Positions 41,396-51,222 of a DNA stretch of 64,000 nt are shown one piece after another (within the stretch, counting starts at the first letter, position 1; each line of letters starts with the position of its first letter). The stretch is from Oscillospiraceae bacterium (GTDB lineage: Bacteria > Bacillota > Clostridia > Saccharofermentanales > Saccharofermentanaceae). A program made the position numbers and the translations under genes. Location: contig CADAKH010000005.1 of assembly GCA_902788505.1 (NCBI GenBank), positions 1 through 64,000 on the forward strand. The letters run 5' to 3'. Below the pieces are notes generated by a model. That model did no database searches, had not been told where the DNA came from, and saw nothing but the letters and a program-made list of their open reading frames with translations.

Positions 41396-44065
41396 ATGAA
41401 AGGTTATGAATTCATTGACAACAAAGGTACATTTAAGCTTGAAGATCCTGATCTTTACAGCTATCTGTATTTTCCGGTCGGCTCATCAAGCGGAATGATG
41501 GGTTCTCTTACGCCCGAATTCGGTGGAGATCTCAAGACTTCCCAAAACACATTCATATTAGAGCCCGTGTCATCGGACAACCTTCACAACAACCGTTCCA
41601 CAAGGAATTTCTGGATCTGCCTTGATGACGGAACTCTCATATCGGCAACCGGGGCATCAGCTTCTTCACATGCGAAAAGATTTACTTCCGGAAAGGACAA
41701 GGTCACATTATACGGCGGTCTTCTCTGGCAGAGCGTTGAGCGCGAGATAAACGGCTGCGGTCTTAAGACTCAGGTGACAACTTTTGTTCCTGCCGAGACC
41801 TCCGATAAGATCGAACTCACACTCGTTAAGATCACAAATACCGGTGCTTCGGATATCACATTCACACCCACTGCTGCAACGCCGGTCTACGGACGTTCGG
41901 CTGACAACATCAGAGACCACAGAAATGTTACTTCAATGCTTAACAGGATGTGCGTCACGGAATACGGCATCACCAACGATCCGACCCTTACTTTTGACGA
42001 AAGAGGACACAGAAGAAACAAAGTCGCATACGGTTTCTTTGCAGCAGAAGGCAACGGTGCAAAACCGGTATCCTTCTGCCCTGTTGCAGAAGACTTCATC
42101 GGAGAGGGAGGCGCTTTTGATAACCCGAGATTCCCGGTAACAGGTGAACCTTCTTCCCTGCCCGGTGCGCGCGCAGACGGATTCGAAGCTATGGGTGCGG
42201 CAATGTTCTCGAAGAAGACGCTTAAAGCCGGAGAAAGCGCAGAATATGTTTTCGCACTCATAATAGATGACATAGATAAGCCGTCAGATACAGAAGATGA
42301 GATCAGGGATGTCTCTTCCGCACTGCAGGCAAAGGCTTCAGGATATCTGTCCGCTGATGTTTTCGAAAGTGAGCTTGAAAAGAATAAAGAATACTGGGAC
42401 AAAAAAAATAACATAAGCTTCCACACCGGTGATAAGGCATTCGATAACTGGATGTACTGGGTCGGAGTTCAGCCGATGCTTCGAAGGATCTACGGCTGTT
42501 CATTCCTTCCGCACCACGATTACGGCAAGGGCGGCAGAGGCTGGAGAGACCTGTGGCAGGACTGCCTCGCGCTGATCATCATGGATCCCTCCGATGTCAG
42601 GGGAATGCTCGTTGATAACTTCGGAGGAGTAAGGACTGACGGAACCAATGCAACAATAATCGGAAGCGGAAGCGGCGAATTCATAGCAGACCGTAACGGG
42701 ATCACGAGAGTCTGGATGGATCACGCAATGTGGCCATTCATGACCATGGATCTCTACATCAGGCAGACGGGCGACCTGAAGATCCTTGATGAGACTGCTC
42801 CCTACTTTATCGACCGTCAGGTCATGCGCGGCGAGGAGCTCCTTGATAAAGACACAGACATCAGCAGAAGATCGGAGGGTTCCGTTATCGAGCATCTCCT
42901 GCTCCAGAACTTCACTTCCTTCTTTGATGTCGGTGAACACGGGCACATGAAGCTCAGAGGCGCCGACTGGAACGACGCACTGGATATGGGCAAAGACAAA
43001 GGCGAGAGCGTTGCATTCACGGCAGCTTATGCAGGCAACTACAAAAAGCTCGCGTCGATCCTCAGAGAGTACAAAAAGTCATCCGGAAAGGACACAATAG
43101 AGGCTGCAGAAGAGCTTGAAGGCCTTCTCGGCGTATTTGATGCGGATAAGCTGCAAACCGTATTAAATCAGTACTGTAACAGTGTTAAAACCGGGTTTTC
43201 GGGTGCCAAAAAGAGTTTTGGCATAGACGATCTTGCAGACGACCTCGAAAAGAAGTCTGACTGGATCACATCTCACATCAGACAGACCGAATGGTTCACT
43301 GACAGTGAAGGATATTCCCGCTATAACGGTTATTACGATAACAGCGGAAGTGCCCTTGAGAAGAACGGCGATAAGCACGGCAAGCCTGCAATGATGCTTA
43401 CAAGCCAGGTGTTTACGGTCATGTCCGGAATTGCATCGGAAGATCAGGTTGCGAAGATCGTTGAATCTGCCGACAGATATATCTACGATGCTTCGATCGG
43501 CGGATATAAGCTCAATACCGACTTCCATGAGATCAAGACTGATATGGGCCGTATGTTCGGCTTCTCGTATGGTCAGAAAGAGAACGGTGCTGTCTTCTCG
43601 CACATGACGGTTATGTTTGGCAATGCCCTCTACTCAAGAGGATTTGTGTCTGAGGGATGGAAAGTCTTGGGTTCGTTATACCGCCACGCAACAGACTTCG
43701 GTCAGAGCAAGATCTATCCGGGTGTTCCTGAATACTTCGATCCCAAAGGAAGAGGTGTTTACCACTATCTCACCGGTGCGGCAAGCTGGCTTATGCTCAC
43801 TGTTCTGACCGAGATGTTCGGCATCAGGGGTTCTTTTGGCGACATGTGCTTTGAGCCAAAGCTCCTGCCTTCACAGTTCGACAGCGAAGGCAAGGCATCG
43901 GTAAGCTTTGAATTCAACGGCAAGCCCGTTACTGTTGTATATAAGAAGGCTGACAATGCTTCAAAGATTACAAAGATCAGTGTTGACGGCGTCCTTGTAA
44001 GCGAAGGTGAAAAAATCCTTCCCAAAGACAGGATCGGAAGCCTGATAGAAGTGGATCTCAGTTAA
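41396..44065 (+). CDS. GH94-family glycoside phosphorylase (cellobiose phosphorylase-like)
   Basis: An 889-aa cytosolic enzyme of the GH94 type, which splits beta-linked gluco-oligosaccharides with phosphate to yield a sugar 1-phosphate. The N-terminal beta-sandwich (YLYFPVGSSSGMMGSLTPEF) is followed by the helical barrel with GRGWRDLWQDCLALII, where the Asp of the WQD stretch is the expected acid. Other barrel segments are RVWMDHAMWPF, LRGADWNDALDMG and IYPGVPEYFDPKGRGVYHYL. It is somewhat longer than cellobiose phosphorylase (about 810 aa). AAGGAG is well placed. The substrate is not predictable; no transporter is adjacent. Confidence 0.9.
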   Translation: MKGYEFIDNKGTFKLEDPDLYSYLYFPVGSSSGMMGSLTPEFGGDLKTSQNTFILEPVSSDNLHNNRSTRNFWICLDDGTLISATGASASSHAKRFTSGKDKVTLYGGLLWQSVEREINGCGLKTQVTTFVPAETSDKIELTLVKITNTGASDITFTPTAATPVYGRSADNIRDHRNVTSMLNRMCVTEYGITNDPTLTFDERGHRRNKVAYGFFAAEGNGAKPVSFCPVAEDFIGEGGAFDNPRFPVTGEPSSLPGARADGFEAMGAAMFSKKTLKAGESAEYVFALIIDDIDKPSDTEDEIRDVSSALQAKASGYLSADVFESELEKNKEYWDKKNNISFHTGDKAFDNWMYWVGVQPMLRRIYGCSFLPHHDYGKGGRGWRDLWQDCLALIIMDPSDVRGMLVDNFGGVRTDGTNATIIGSGSGEFIADRNGITRVWMDHAMWPFMTMDLYIRQTGDLKILDETAPYFIDRQVMRGEELLDKDTDISRRSEGSVIEHLLLQNFTSFFDVGEHGHMKLRGADWNDALDMGKDKGESVAFTAAYAGNYKKLASILREYKKSSGKDTIEAAEELEGLLGVFDADKLQTVLNQYCNSVKTGFSGAKKSFGIDDLADDLEKKSDWITSHIRQTEWFTDSEGYSRYNGYYDNSGSALEKNGDKHGKPAMMLTSQVFTVMSGIASEDQVAKIVESADRYIYDASIGGYKLNTDFHEIKTDMGRMFGFSYGQKENGAVFSHMTVMFGNALYSRGFVSEGWKVLGSLYRHATDFGQSKIYPGVPEYFDPKGRGVYHYLTGAASWLMLTVLTEMFGIRGSFGDMCFEPKLLPSQFDSEGKASVSFEFNGKPVTVVYKKADNASKITKISVDGVLVSEGEKILPKDRIGSLIEVDLS

Positions 44066-44070
44066 GGGCT

Positions 44071-45729
44071 TTAAGTTCTTTTCTTTACCAGATAGTATTC
44101 ACCGAGTGTGCCTTCAGTAAGACTGATATAAGTCACTTTCTGGCCGCCTGAAAGCTCTTTTATGGTTTGATACGGATCCATTCCGTCAAGCCAGTAATCA
44201 GATGTGCCGATAAACACGACGAACTGATCTTCATTATTCAGGCACTCTTCAAATGCGCCGCTTTCTTTAATGCTGTTTTTCGTTCCGAGATAAACATCAT
44301 TGAACTTCATTATCTTTGTGAGATTTCCGGTAGGAACAGCTGTGCTTCTCTCATCCTCGGTACCGATGATCAGAAGCTTACAGTCAGAATACTCACTGAG
44401 GACCTCATCACTTTCTGAAGTCTCCCTGAAAAGATAAGGCGACATTCTGTTTACGGTTCCATAAACAAAGGCTGAGACGGAATATACCGTGAGTGCCACT
44501 ATCAGTATCTTCTGTATCAAACCCTTTGAGCCTGCATATTTGTCTAACAGATAAGCAGCCAGAATATACATCAGAGGGACTATGTAATAGATGTATCTCA
44601 GATAAACATACTCTCCGCCGATAAATGACACGGAAAGGAAAGTTGCCGCGAAAACACCTGCCATCCATAAAGCTTCGGGAGTCTGTTTCAAAGCTGACTT
44701 TTTGTTTTTGATTATCTTCAGCACTAACAGGACTGCAATTACAGCTCCCAAAGCAATACAGAGTCTGTTGCCGGCATTTCCGTATCCGGTGTGATCGATA
44801 AGAGTCTCGGCAAGATCACGTGCCTGACGCAGGTGAAGCCTGATATTGAAAAAATTGTTTGAAACCTCGTTGCCGATATTATTGGTATCTGAACCGAATG
44901 CCTGTGTCAGGATAAAAGGAAATGAAAAATAAACAAGCACAACGCTTAACAGAGAACCGAATCCATGTATAAAGAACAGTTTGATCTTTTTTTGTGTAAG
45001 CAGATAAATCTCGAAAAACAGAACTCCCCAAAAGCTGAGCACCAGTGAATAGTACTGTGTTATTCCGCCCAGGAAGATAAAGAGCCAGATCAGTCCGATC
45101 TTTGTTTTGGTTATTCCCTCTTTCATCAGGCTGATAGTGAGATAACATATCATCAGTGATATAAAAGTCAGCATCATATACATCCTGATAAATGTCACTG
45201 TCTCAACTGCAATAGGAGAGAAACCGTAAACAACAACAGGAAGAAGCTGCATAAGTTTCGAAGTGATCATCCTCCGGGAGATCTGATAAATGAGGATATC
45301 AACTCCGATCAGGAACAGAATATTGACCACAAGACCAAACCATTTGCTGAACTGATCCGGGAAAAAGGAACATACAGTGTGTATTACCCAGTAGTACAAC
45401 GGAGGATGGCAATCAAGCGAATTGTTGTAATAGACCTTGTCATAAGCGAATTTCTCACCGTCCTGAACAGTGATAAAACTCTCGTACTGATCACCGGATA
45501 CCCACTTATCCCACTTGGTTTCATCGTTTGCTATCCGGTCAGTATGATAACTGTTAGATAATAAATAACTGTATATCTCGTCGATGTGATACTCTTTTTT
45601 GCCGCTGCAGACTATCATCATGGCAATGATCTGGAAAAAGATTATTACTGCAAGGAAAAACATTCCGAGTTTGCCGGAGATCTTCTTGCCGGTCCGAATG
45701 CCTGCTGCCTGGGCTGTAATTCCTGTCAT
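44071..45729 (-). CDS. PMT/ArnT-like membrane glycosyltransferase (GT39/83 type)
   Basis: A 552-aa protein with about 11-12 membrane helices. The first outer loop holds EYHIDEIYSYLL (the catalytic Asp-Glu), and NSLDCHPPLYYWVIHTVCSF carries the HPPLYY motif of polyprenyl-phosphate-sugar-dependent transferases. The C-terminal 100 residues form an extracytoplasmic domain. It should transfer a sugar from a lipid carrier onto a cell-surface acceptor. It converges with the GH94 gene (five bases apart), and a lipoprotein gene lies upstream on the same strand. Confidence 0.82.
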   Translation of the reverse strand: MTGITAQAAGIRTGKKISGKLGMFFLAVIIFFQIIAMMIVCSGKKEYHIDEIYSYLLSNSYHTDRIANDETKWDKWVSGDQYESFITVQDGEKFAYDKVYYNNSLDCHPPLYYWVIHTVCSFFPDQFSKWFGLVVNILFLIGVDILIYQISRRMITSKLMQLLPVVVYGFSPIAVETVTFIRMYMMLTFISLMICYLTISLMKEGITKTKIGLIWLFIFLGGITQYYSLVLSFWGVLFFEIYLLTQKKIKLFFIHGFGSLLSVVLVYFSFPFILTQAFGSDTNNIGNEVSNNFFNIRLHLRQARDLAETLIDHTGYGNAGNRLCIALGAVIAVLLVLKIIKNKKSALKQTPEALWMAGVFAATFLSVSFIGGEYVYLRYIYYIVPLMYILAAYLLDKYAGSKGLIQKILIVALTVYSVSAFVYGTVNRMSPYLFRETSESDEVLSEYSDCKLLIIGTEDERSTAVPTGNLTKIMKFNDVYLGTKNSIKESGAFEECLNNEDQFVVFIGTSDYWLDGMDPYQTIKELSGGQKVTYISLTEGTLGEYYLVKKRT

Positions 45730-45752
45730 TATCCTGTCCTCTGCTGTCTCAC

Positions 45753-46214
45753 TTAAACATCTCTTTTAAAGATTTGGTCAGGAAGTTTGGACTGGACAAG
45801 AATGGTGTCGCCGTTAAAGGTAAAAGTATATTCCCATCCGCCGTGATCCTGGGCGGTGCCGATCTCGGAAGCAACCGTTTTCTCAGGGTTGTCAAATTCC
45901 ATTTTATAAATAAACTCTTCAATCTGGCCTTCTTCATAATGCCAGAAAGTCAATCTGAAGCCGTCTGAAGTAACATCTTTTATCTCAAAATGCTCTTCCG
46001 TATCTGTTGCAAGCCAGCTGCCCTCCCATGCCGGAGGTTCGGCTGTAGTCTCAGTGACAGTCACTGCTGCCGTCTCTTCTGTTGTCTCGAATACTTCTGT
46101 CTGCTCCGTAACCGTCGTTGCAGGTAATTCTTCAGTCTGTCCGGGCTCTTTGCTGCATGATGTCACTGCAAGAAGCAGCGCTGCCGATAAAACAGATGCT
46201 GTTATTCTTTTCAT
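45753..46214 (-). CDS. Small lipoprotein with Thr/Glu-rich linker
   Basis: A 153-aa exported lipoprotein. The signal MKRITASVLSAALLLAVTSC ends in the lipobox AVTSC, so Cys is lipidated. A Thr/Glu/Val-rich spacer (about 25-60) leads to a beta-rich domain starting WEGSWLATDTEEHFEIKDV. The domain shape resembles lipocalin-like ligand binders, which is a guess. The ATG at 46214 follows GGAGTG. It lies 23 bases upstream of the PMT-like gene and is probably co-transcribed. Confidence 0.75.
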   Translation of the reverse strand: MKRITASVLSAALLLAVTSCSKEPGQTEELPATTVTEQTEVFETTEETAAVTVTETTAEPPAWEGSWLATDTEEHFEIKDVTSDGFRLTFWHYEEGQIEEFIYKMEFDNPEKTVASEIGTAQDHGGWEYTFTFNGDTILVQSKLPDQIFKRDV

Positions 46215-46348
46215 ATACACTCCAAATTTTAAGATGAAGCTATTATATACGACACTCGCGGCAAAATTAAGGGAACTGTCATCAAAACCCTTATTATGTC
46301 AGTTCAGGGGACAGTACTGTGCCTTAAAAGTGTCTGAAAAGACTGCGG

Positions 46349-48640
46349 TCAGCCGTTGCTGGCACTTGCCAGTTTCTCGAATTCTTCAGTCGGAACGGGT
46401 TTGCTGAAATAGTATCCCTGGAAGAGTTTGCATCCCATAGCCGTAAGGATGTCATACTGGTCTCTTGTCTCTACACCTTCGGTAAGTGAAGTCATACCGA
46501 GATCAAGAGAAAGATGGATGACATTCTTTACGATAGTATCAGCTTTCTGCTCTTTATCTGACTTACTTAAGAAGTTCATGTCGATCTTGAGAACATCGAC
46601 CGGCAGGGTCTTAAGCATGTTGAGTGAAGAGTATCCGCTTCCGAAATCGTCCATCTCAACGATAAATCCGTAGTTGCGGAATTCATCCATCAGGGAAACA
46701 ATCTTATTGGCATCGTTGATCATGACGGTCTCGGTGATCTCAACACGGAGCTGTCTCGGTTCGATATGATATTCCTCAACAAGGTCCCTGATATACTTCG
46801 GGACATCAATATAATAGAAGTCCTTTGGCGAAATATTTACAGATATGAACATGTCCCAACCGCGTTTCTTCCAGTCTGCAAGGATCTCGCATGCACAGCG
46901 CCACATATACTTGTCAACTTCGGCGATCAGGCCGTTCTTCTCGAGAGCGGGAATGAACTTGTAAGGCGCGAGGAACCCGTGATCTTTGTGGATCCATCTT
47001 GCAAGCGCTTCGCATCCTACGATCTTGCCGTTGTTGTCAGCGATAGGCTGAAGGTAAGGTCTGATATCGCGGTTTTTGATGGCGTCGGCAAGCTGAGCAG
47101 TGATCTCCTTATTCCATAAGATCTCGTTCTTTAACTTGTCATCGTAGTAAGCGATACGTGCAGAGTCATCGTTCTCGATCGTTGAAAGAGCGATCCTTGC
47201 ATCTGCAAACATTGTATTGACGTCTTTGACATCGCGGTCAACTTCATAAGCACCGACCTGGGACTGTATGGGATACTTGGCAGAATCCAGCTTGATATTG
47301 ATGAGAGAAATAGCTCTCTCCATCTCACTCTCATTGAATTCCTCCTTAGGTACTAGGACACCGAAATTCGCACCGCCGATACGTCCGATGATGCTTCTCT
47401 TGGAGAAATATGATTTCATCCGCTCAGAAAAACACTTGATGGCATAATCACCGAAATCATTGCCGAAGATATCATTTACCACTTTAAAGCTCTTTATGTT
47501 TATATAAAGGATCATATAATCGATATCCTTATGAACTTCAATAGCCTGACTGACGATCTTGATTAGGTGGTCTTTGTTATAAAAACCCGTGAGTCTGTCA
47601 TGAGTAGCCTCATAAAGTTCTTTCCTGATCTTGAGCTGCTCTTTGGTTATATCTCTGACATTGAGATAATATCCCGTTATATTTCCCTTATCATTGAAAA
47701 CATCACGGTTCTCGAAAAGATAATACTTAATGCTGTCGCCGGCACCTGTCATATGCTGCTCTGTCCAGTTGCCTCTTCTGAGCTTTGTATTAAACAGATA
47801 TTCCAGAGCTTCAGGAGCTTTCTCACAGTTCTCTTCCGTAACGCCTACGAGCATTTCAGCTGATTTGTTGACCCATACGCAACGCCCTCTCGGCGAGAAG
47901 ATAAAGCATGCATCATTTCCGTTTGAAACAATACTCGAAAGTATCTTATCGAGAAGCTTTAACGGCCTGTAATGGATAGAGAAATAATATGTGATCAGTC
48001 CGAACGCACCGAATCCTATCATCGAGCGGTCAATCGGGATCTTGGAAAAGATATAATAAGATTCCCAGAAAAGGATTGCGATCATTGTCATCAGGATGAC
48101 TGCATATCTTTCTCTGAAGATACGTGATGCGCGGAAAGTAGTAATTGCGAAGAACACGAGGACCGCGATGTAGATTCCGTAGTCAACCACCCTGTGGATC
48201 ATCTGTCCTGCAAGCGGTCTTAAGATATAAAAGATCTGGTTCTGATAATTGATCTTCTCAATATCAAAGGCGTGTTTTGTAATCGGGTTTAAAGCAAGCT
48301 GAATGGCATCTGCAAGCAATACCCACTTAAACCATACAGGAGCCTTTGCCTTTTTCTTGCCTGCACCGCTGCAATATTCTTCCGTGAATCTCATTACTTC
48401 ATAGATGAAAAAATCCAGTCCGATGTAATAGGTATAACAACCAATAAGAGCCATCCACTTTTGTGTGGCAGCAATAATGATGGCATTTCCGAGGATAGGC
48501 GGAATGGTCGCTATATCCAGCCAGGATACAGCAACTCCAAGGTCTTTATAATGACGTTTGGCATTTATCGCGCATAAAACCAATATCAGTATAAGAAAAG
48601 CAAATATGCCAACATATACATATCTTGAAAACACGATCAC
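46349..48640 (-). CDS. 7TM-PAS-GGDEF(degenerate)-EAL cyclic di-GMP phosphodiesterase
   Basis: The 763-aa protein has seven membrane helices (1-230), a PAS domain (about 235-340, ACFIFSPRGRCVWVNKSAEM), a GGDEF domain and an EAL domain (about 520-760). The GGDEF site reads GRIGGANFGVLV, so cyclase activity is unlikely and the domain may sense GTP instead. The EAL domain keeps GCEALARW, SVNISPKDF, EITETV, DDFGSGYSSLNML, KIDMNFL and EGVET, as expected for an active enzyme cutting cyclic di-GMP to pGpG. It is monocistronic. Confidence 0.93.
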   Translation of the reverse strand: MIVFSRYVYVGIFAFLILILVLCAINAKRHYKDLGVAVSWLDIATIPPILGNAIIIAATQKWMALIGCYTYYIGLDFFIYEVMRFTEEYCSGAGKKKAKAPVWFKWVLLADAIQLALNPITKHAFDIEKINYQNQIFYILRPLAGQMIHRVVDYGIYIAVLVFFAITTFRASRIFRERYAVILMTMIAILFWESYYIFSKIPIDRSMIGFGAFGLITYYFSIHYRPLKLLDKILSSIVSNGNDACFIFSPRGRCVWVNKSAEMLVGVTEENCEKAPEALEYLFNTKLRRGNWTEQHMTGAGDSIKYYLFENRDVFNDKGNITGYYLNVRDITKEQLKIRKELYEATHDRLTGFYNKDHLIKIVSQAIEVHKDIDYMILYINIKSFKVVNDIFGNDFGDYAIKCFSERMKSYFSKRSIIGRIGGANFGVLVPKEEFNESEMERAISLINIKLDSAKYPIQSQVGAYEVDRDVKDVNTMFADARIALSTIENDDSARIAYYDDKLKNEILWNKEITAQLADAIKNRDIRPYLQPIADNNGKIVGCEALARWIHKDHGFLAPYKFIPALEKNGLIAEVDKYMWRCACEILADWKKRGWDMFISVNISPKDFYYIDVPKYIRDLVEEYHIEPRQLRVEITETVMINDANKIVSLMDEFRNYGFIVEMDDFGSGYSSLNMLKTLPVDVLKIDMNFLSKSDKEQKADTIVKNVIHLSLDLGMTSLTEGVETRDQYDILTAMGCKLFQGYYFSKPVPTEEFEKLASASNG

Positions 48641-48837
48641 ACCTTGCCCACTAACAGAATTCTAATAATATCATTATAAGAAAACTTATGTTACGCACTC
48701 TTCAAGTATTTATTAATAAATAAAGAATAATGATATATAAGACAGATCCAGCCGGCTTCATAAGCATTAATGACATCTGGTGTATAATAATTTTTAGTTT
48801 TCGGCCGGATATGAGGAATGATCTAAAGGGGATTCAT

Positions 48838-49344
48838 ATGAGACGTATCATTACTTTTCTGCTTACAATTTCGGTTTTATTCTCACTTGGCGGATGCTTT
48901 CTGTTCCGTCCGTCCAATGAACCCTCGCATTCCAGGCATACGCTTTTGAATTATTGCGACAACGACCAGACTGTCGTTGCCGCAAGAGTCTGGACAAACG
49001 GCTATGGTGAATTAGATGAGCCGTATATTCAGGAAGTATCGGAAGACCGGCTTGATGAACTGATTGAAGAGATCAGCAAGACCCGTATCAGTTCGCATTT
49101 CGGACATACAGATTATTTCTACAAAGGTCAGTACGGAATCGAACTGACTTTGTCTGACGGCACCTATCTGATATACGACTGTACAAAACTTACCCTTTAC
49201 GATAAGCCATATGATGTAGATAACCGAAAGTTCGGCGAAGAGATCAAAAGCTATTACATCGAAGATACCGGTAAGGATTTCTGGGAAAGGATCAGTCCAT
49301 TTTTCCCGGATATGGACACACAGTACTTCTCTTACGGCTGGTGA
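48838..49344 (+). CDS. Hypothetical lipoprotein (168 aa)
   Basis: The signal MRRIITFLLTISVLFSLGGC ends with lipobox SLGGC. The mature part (ARVWTNGYGELDEPYIQEVS, then SDGTYLIYDCTKLTLYDKPY) looks like a small beta-rich domain seen in other exported Clostridia proteins of unknown function. AAAGGGG precedes the ATG at 48838; an open stretch upstream is ignored because it lacks one. It converges with the ABC-F gene six bases away. Confidence 0.7.
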   Translation: MRRIITFLLTISVLFSLGGCFLFRPSNEPSHSRHTLLNYCDNDQTVVAARVWTNGYGELDEPYIQEVSEDRLDELIEEISKTRISSHFGHTDYFYKGQYGIELTLSDGTYLIYDCTKLTLYDKPYDVDNRKFGEEIKSYYIEDTGKDFWERISPFFPDMDTQYFSYGW

Positions 49345-49350
49345 GTTTTA

Positions 49351-50811
49351 TCACATCTTCACTTCAAAGTCTGAGACAGCCTCCGAAAATGTGCGGTCAT
49401 GCTCTACAAAGAGCATGGTGACGTTGTTGTCTTTGACCAGTCTCTCTATCTCCTGTCTGAGATAGACATCGATATAATTGAGCGGCTCGTCCCAGAGATA
49501 TAGATCCGCATGCTCACACAGGGATAATGCGATCATGACGAATTTCTTCTGACCCAGCGACAACTGCGATACATCGCGGTATAACATCTCCTTGGTAAAT
49601 CCCATCTTAACCAGGATCGTGCTGAATACAGTCCTGTCTGCACCGCGTTCTGATGCAATATCGTAGAGTGATCCGTTAAGAGATGAGGTGTCCTGACCTA
49701 CATAAGAGATCCTGAGTCCCGGAGCAATATAGATGTCACCTTCGGCAGTTATTCCTTCGTCTTCACCAAGCCCTGCAAGATACTTGATAAGCGTACTCTT
49801 GCCGCATCCGTTCCTGCCCTGAAGAGAGATCTTGCTGCCGCGTTCGACAGTCAGATCAAATCCCGTAACTACCGGTTCTCCATAGCGGAACAGTGAGATA
49901 TCTTTCAGTATAACCGGTGTTTTGTTGTGATGTTCGGTGCCGGTTATCTTCAGTTTTTCGGAGCGTTCAAGATCTTTAAGAAGACTCTGCTTCTCCTCCA
50001 TCTTGCGCTCGTTCCGTCTCTCGAGATTTTTGGATGCAGCCATAAGTTTTCTGGCTTTCTCCGCTTCAAATGCTCTTCTGAAATGATCTTCTGCAACCTT
50101 TGAAGGTGCCTTGCTCCTGTTCTTATAGCCTTCTGCTTTCGATGACCACTGCGCATTTTTCTTCATGGCGGCATCGATAGCGCCCATCTCTTTTTTGAGC
50201 TGGTCGTTGCGCGCACGCTCGCTTTCCATACGCTGTTCATTGTTCTCCCACCACACTGAATATGTGGCGCCGACAAGCTCAAGTCCTGTCTTCGTTATGA
50301 CCAGTGTGTGGTCGGTGCAGCGGTCAAGGAATGCTCGGTCGTGTGATATCAGGATGAAGCCGTCTTTGGCAGACAGGTAATCGGCAACAGCTTCTCTTCC
50401 CTGCCTGTCGAGATGGTTGGTAGGCTCGTCGATCAGGGGATAGATGCCGTCTGATGCAAAGAGATTTGCGAGCATCAGTTTGGTCCTTTCGCCGCCGGAT
50501 AAAGTCTCCATAGGGCGCCACATAATGTCGGGATCGGCACCCATGAGATTTAATTCCTTGCGGACTCTCCAGTCCTCATTGTCGGGAAGCCCGGTCATAG
50601 GGAAAATGATGGTCTCAGGCACGCCTGTTATCGTTCCGCTGTAGGGGAGTTCGCCTCTTAAGAGCTTGAAGAATGTCGTCTTTCCCCTGCCGTTCCGGCC
50701 GGCAAGCGCGAGCTTCCATCCTGTATCCAAAGTAATCGAAACATTATCGAAAAGTGTTTTCTCGGATCCGTCGTATCCGAATGTAAGATTGTTGATAGTA
50801 ATTACTGGCAT
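49351..50811 (-). CDS. ABC-F ATPase, Lsa-like ribosome protection type
   Basis: A 486-aa soluble protein with two ABC domains and no membrane part. Domain 1 has GRNGRGKTTFFKLL (Walker A), ETLSGGERTKLM (signature) and LIDEPTNHLD. Domain 2 has GRNGCGKSTLIKYL, SQLSLGQKKFVMIALSLC and LYLWDEPLNYIDVYLRQEI. The last pattern is typical of Lsa-type ABC-F proteins that clear lincosamides, streptogramin A or pleuromutilins from the ribosome. A charged linker (about 190-290) carries the interdomain helix pair. A leader peptide and terminator upstream suggest antibiotic-induced expression. Resistance itself is inferred. Confidence 0.88.
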   Translation of the reverse strand: MPVITINNLTFGYDGSEKTLFDNVSITLDTGWKLALAGRNGRGKTTFFKLLRGELPYSGTITGVPETIIFPMTGLPDNEDWRVRKELNLMGADPDIMWRPMETLSGGERTKLMLANLFASDGIYPLIDEPTNHLDRQGREAVADYLSAKDGFILISHDRAFLDRCTDHTLVITKTGLELVGATYSVWWENNEQRMESERARNDQLKKEMGAIDAAMKKNAQWSSKAEGYKNRSKAPSKVAEDHFRRAFEAEKARKLMAASKNLERRNERKMEEKQSLLKDLERSEKLKITGTEHHNKTPVILKDISLFRYGEPVVTGFDLTVERGSKISLQGRNGCGKSTLIKYLAGLGEDEGITAEGDIYIAPGLRISYVGQDTSSLNGSLYDIASERGADRTVFSTILVKMGFTKEMLYRDVSQLSLGQKKFVMIALSLCEHADLYLWDEPLNYIDVYLRQEIERLVKDNNVTMLFVEHDRTFSEAVSDFEVKM

Positions 50812-50848
50812 AATGATTCCTTTCCGTGGGATCCTCTGCCGGATAAAT

Positions 50849-50882
50849 CAAAAGCCGCGACACAAAGTAGCGGCCGCGGCTT
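50849..50882 (-). terminator. Attenuator terminator upstream of the ABC-F gene
   Basis: On the minus strand AAGCCGCG pairs with CGCGGCTT around a 15-base loop, followed by TTTTGATTT. It lies between the leader peptide and the ABC-F start, so it would stop transcription unless a stalled ribosome changes the fold. Confidence 0.75.
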
Positions 50883-50948
50883 AAATAAAAATGCAATATA
50901 AATGAACACACAAAAACAGACTTATCCGCGAGGCAGTTATATAAAACT

Positions 50949-50969
50949 TCAGCAGATCGTCTTTCTCAT
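50949..50969 (-). CDS. Leader peptide MRKTIC
   Basis: A six-codon ORF with a perfect AGGAGG seven bases before its ATG, 140 bases upstream of the ABC-F gene on the same transcript. Together with the terminator this is the layout of ribosome-mediated attenuation known for ABC-F and other macrolide/lincosamide resistance genes of Bacillota. Confidence 0.7.
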   Translation of the reverse strand: MRKTIC

Positions 50970-51001
50970 TGGTGTTCCTCCTGTGTAAGATTTCAGCCGT
51001 G

Positions 51002-51030
51002 ATAATACAACAGGGTTTTTGTTCCGTCAA
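51002..51030 (-). promoter_or_regulatory. Sigma-A promoter of the ABC-F leader
   Basis: TTGACG (51025-51030), 17 bases, TATTAT (51002-51007) on the minus strand, about 30 bases before the leader peptide. Confidence 0.75.
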
Positions 51031-51133
51031 GCATGCTGTAATCTTACCGTCACGAAAATCACTCAACTTTCACTCATCCTTTCCCCACCCTTCACGCATA
51101 TTCGGAAAGCTCTCCGTGTTACACTGTTCGTGG

Positions 51134-51189
51134 CAAAAGGGAAGCGTTGTCCATGTCAGGAATAAGCGCTGGAGAAGAACAACGCTTCC
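51134..51189 (-). terminator. Terminator of the luxE-luxC pair
   Basis: On the minus strand an 11-base stem GGAAGCGTTGT/ACAACGCTTCC with a 28-base loop is followed by CTTTTG. It lies 34 bases past the luxC stop. Confidence 0.65.
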
Positions 51190-51222
51190 TGGAGTGCCGG
51201 TAAAACCGGTGCACATTCTTAA

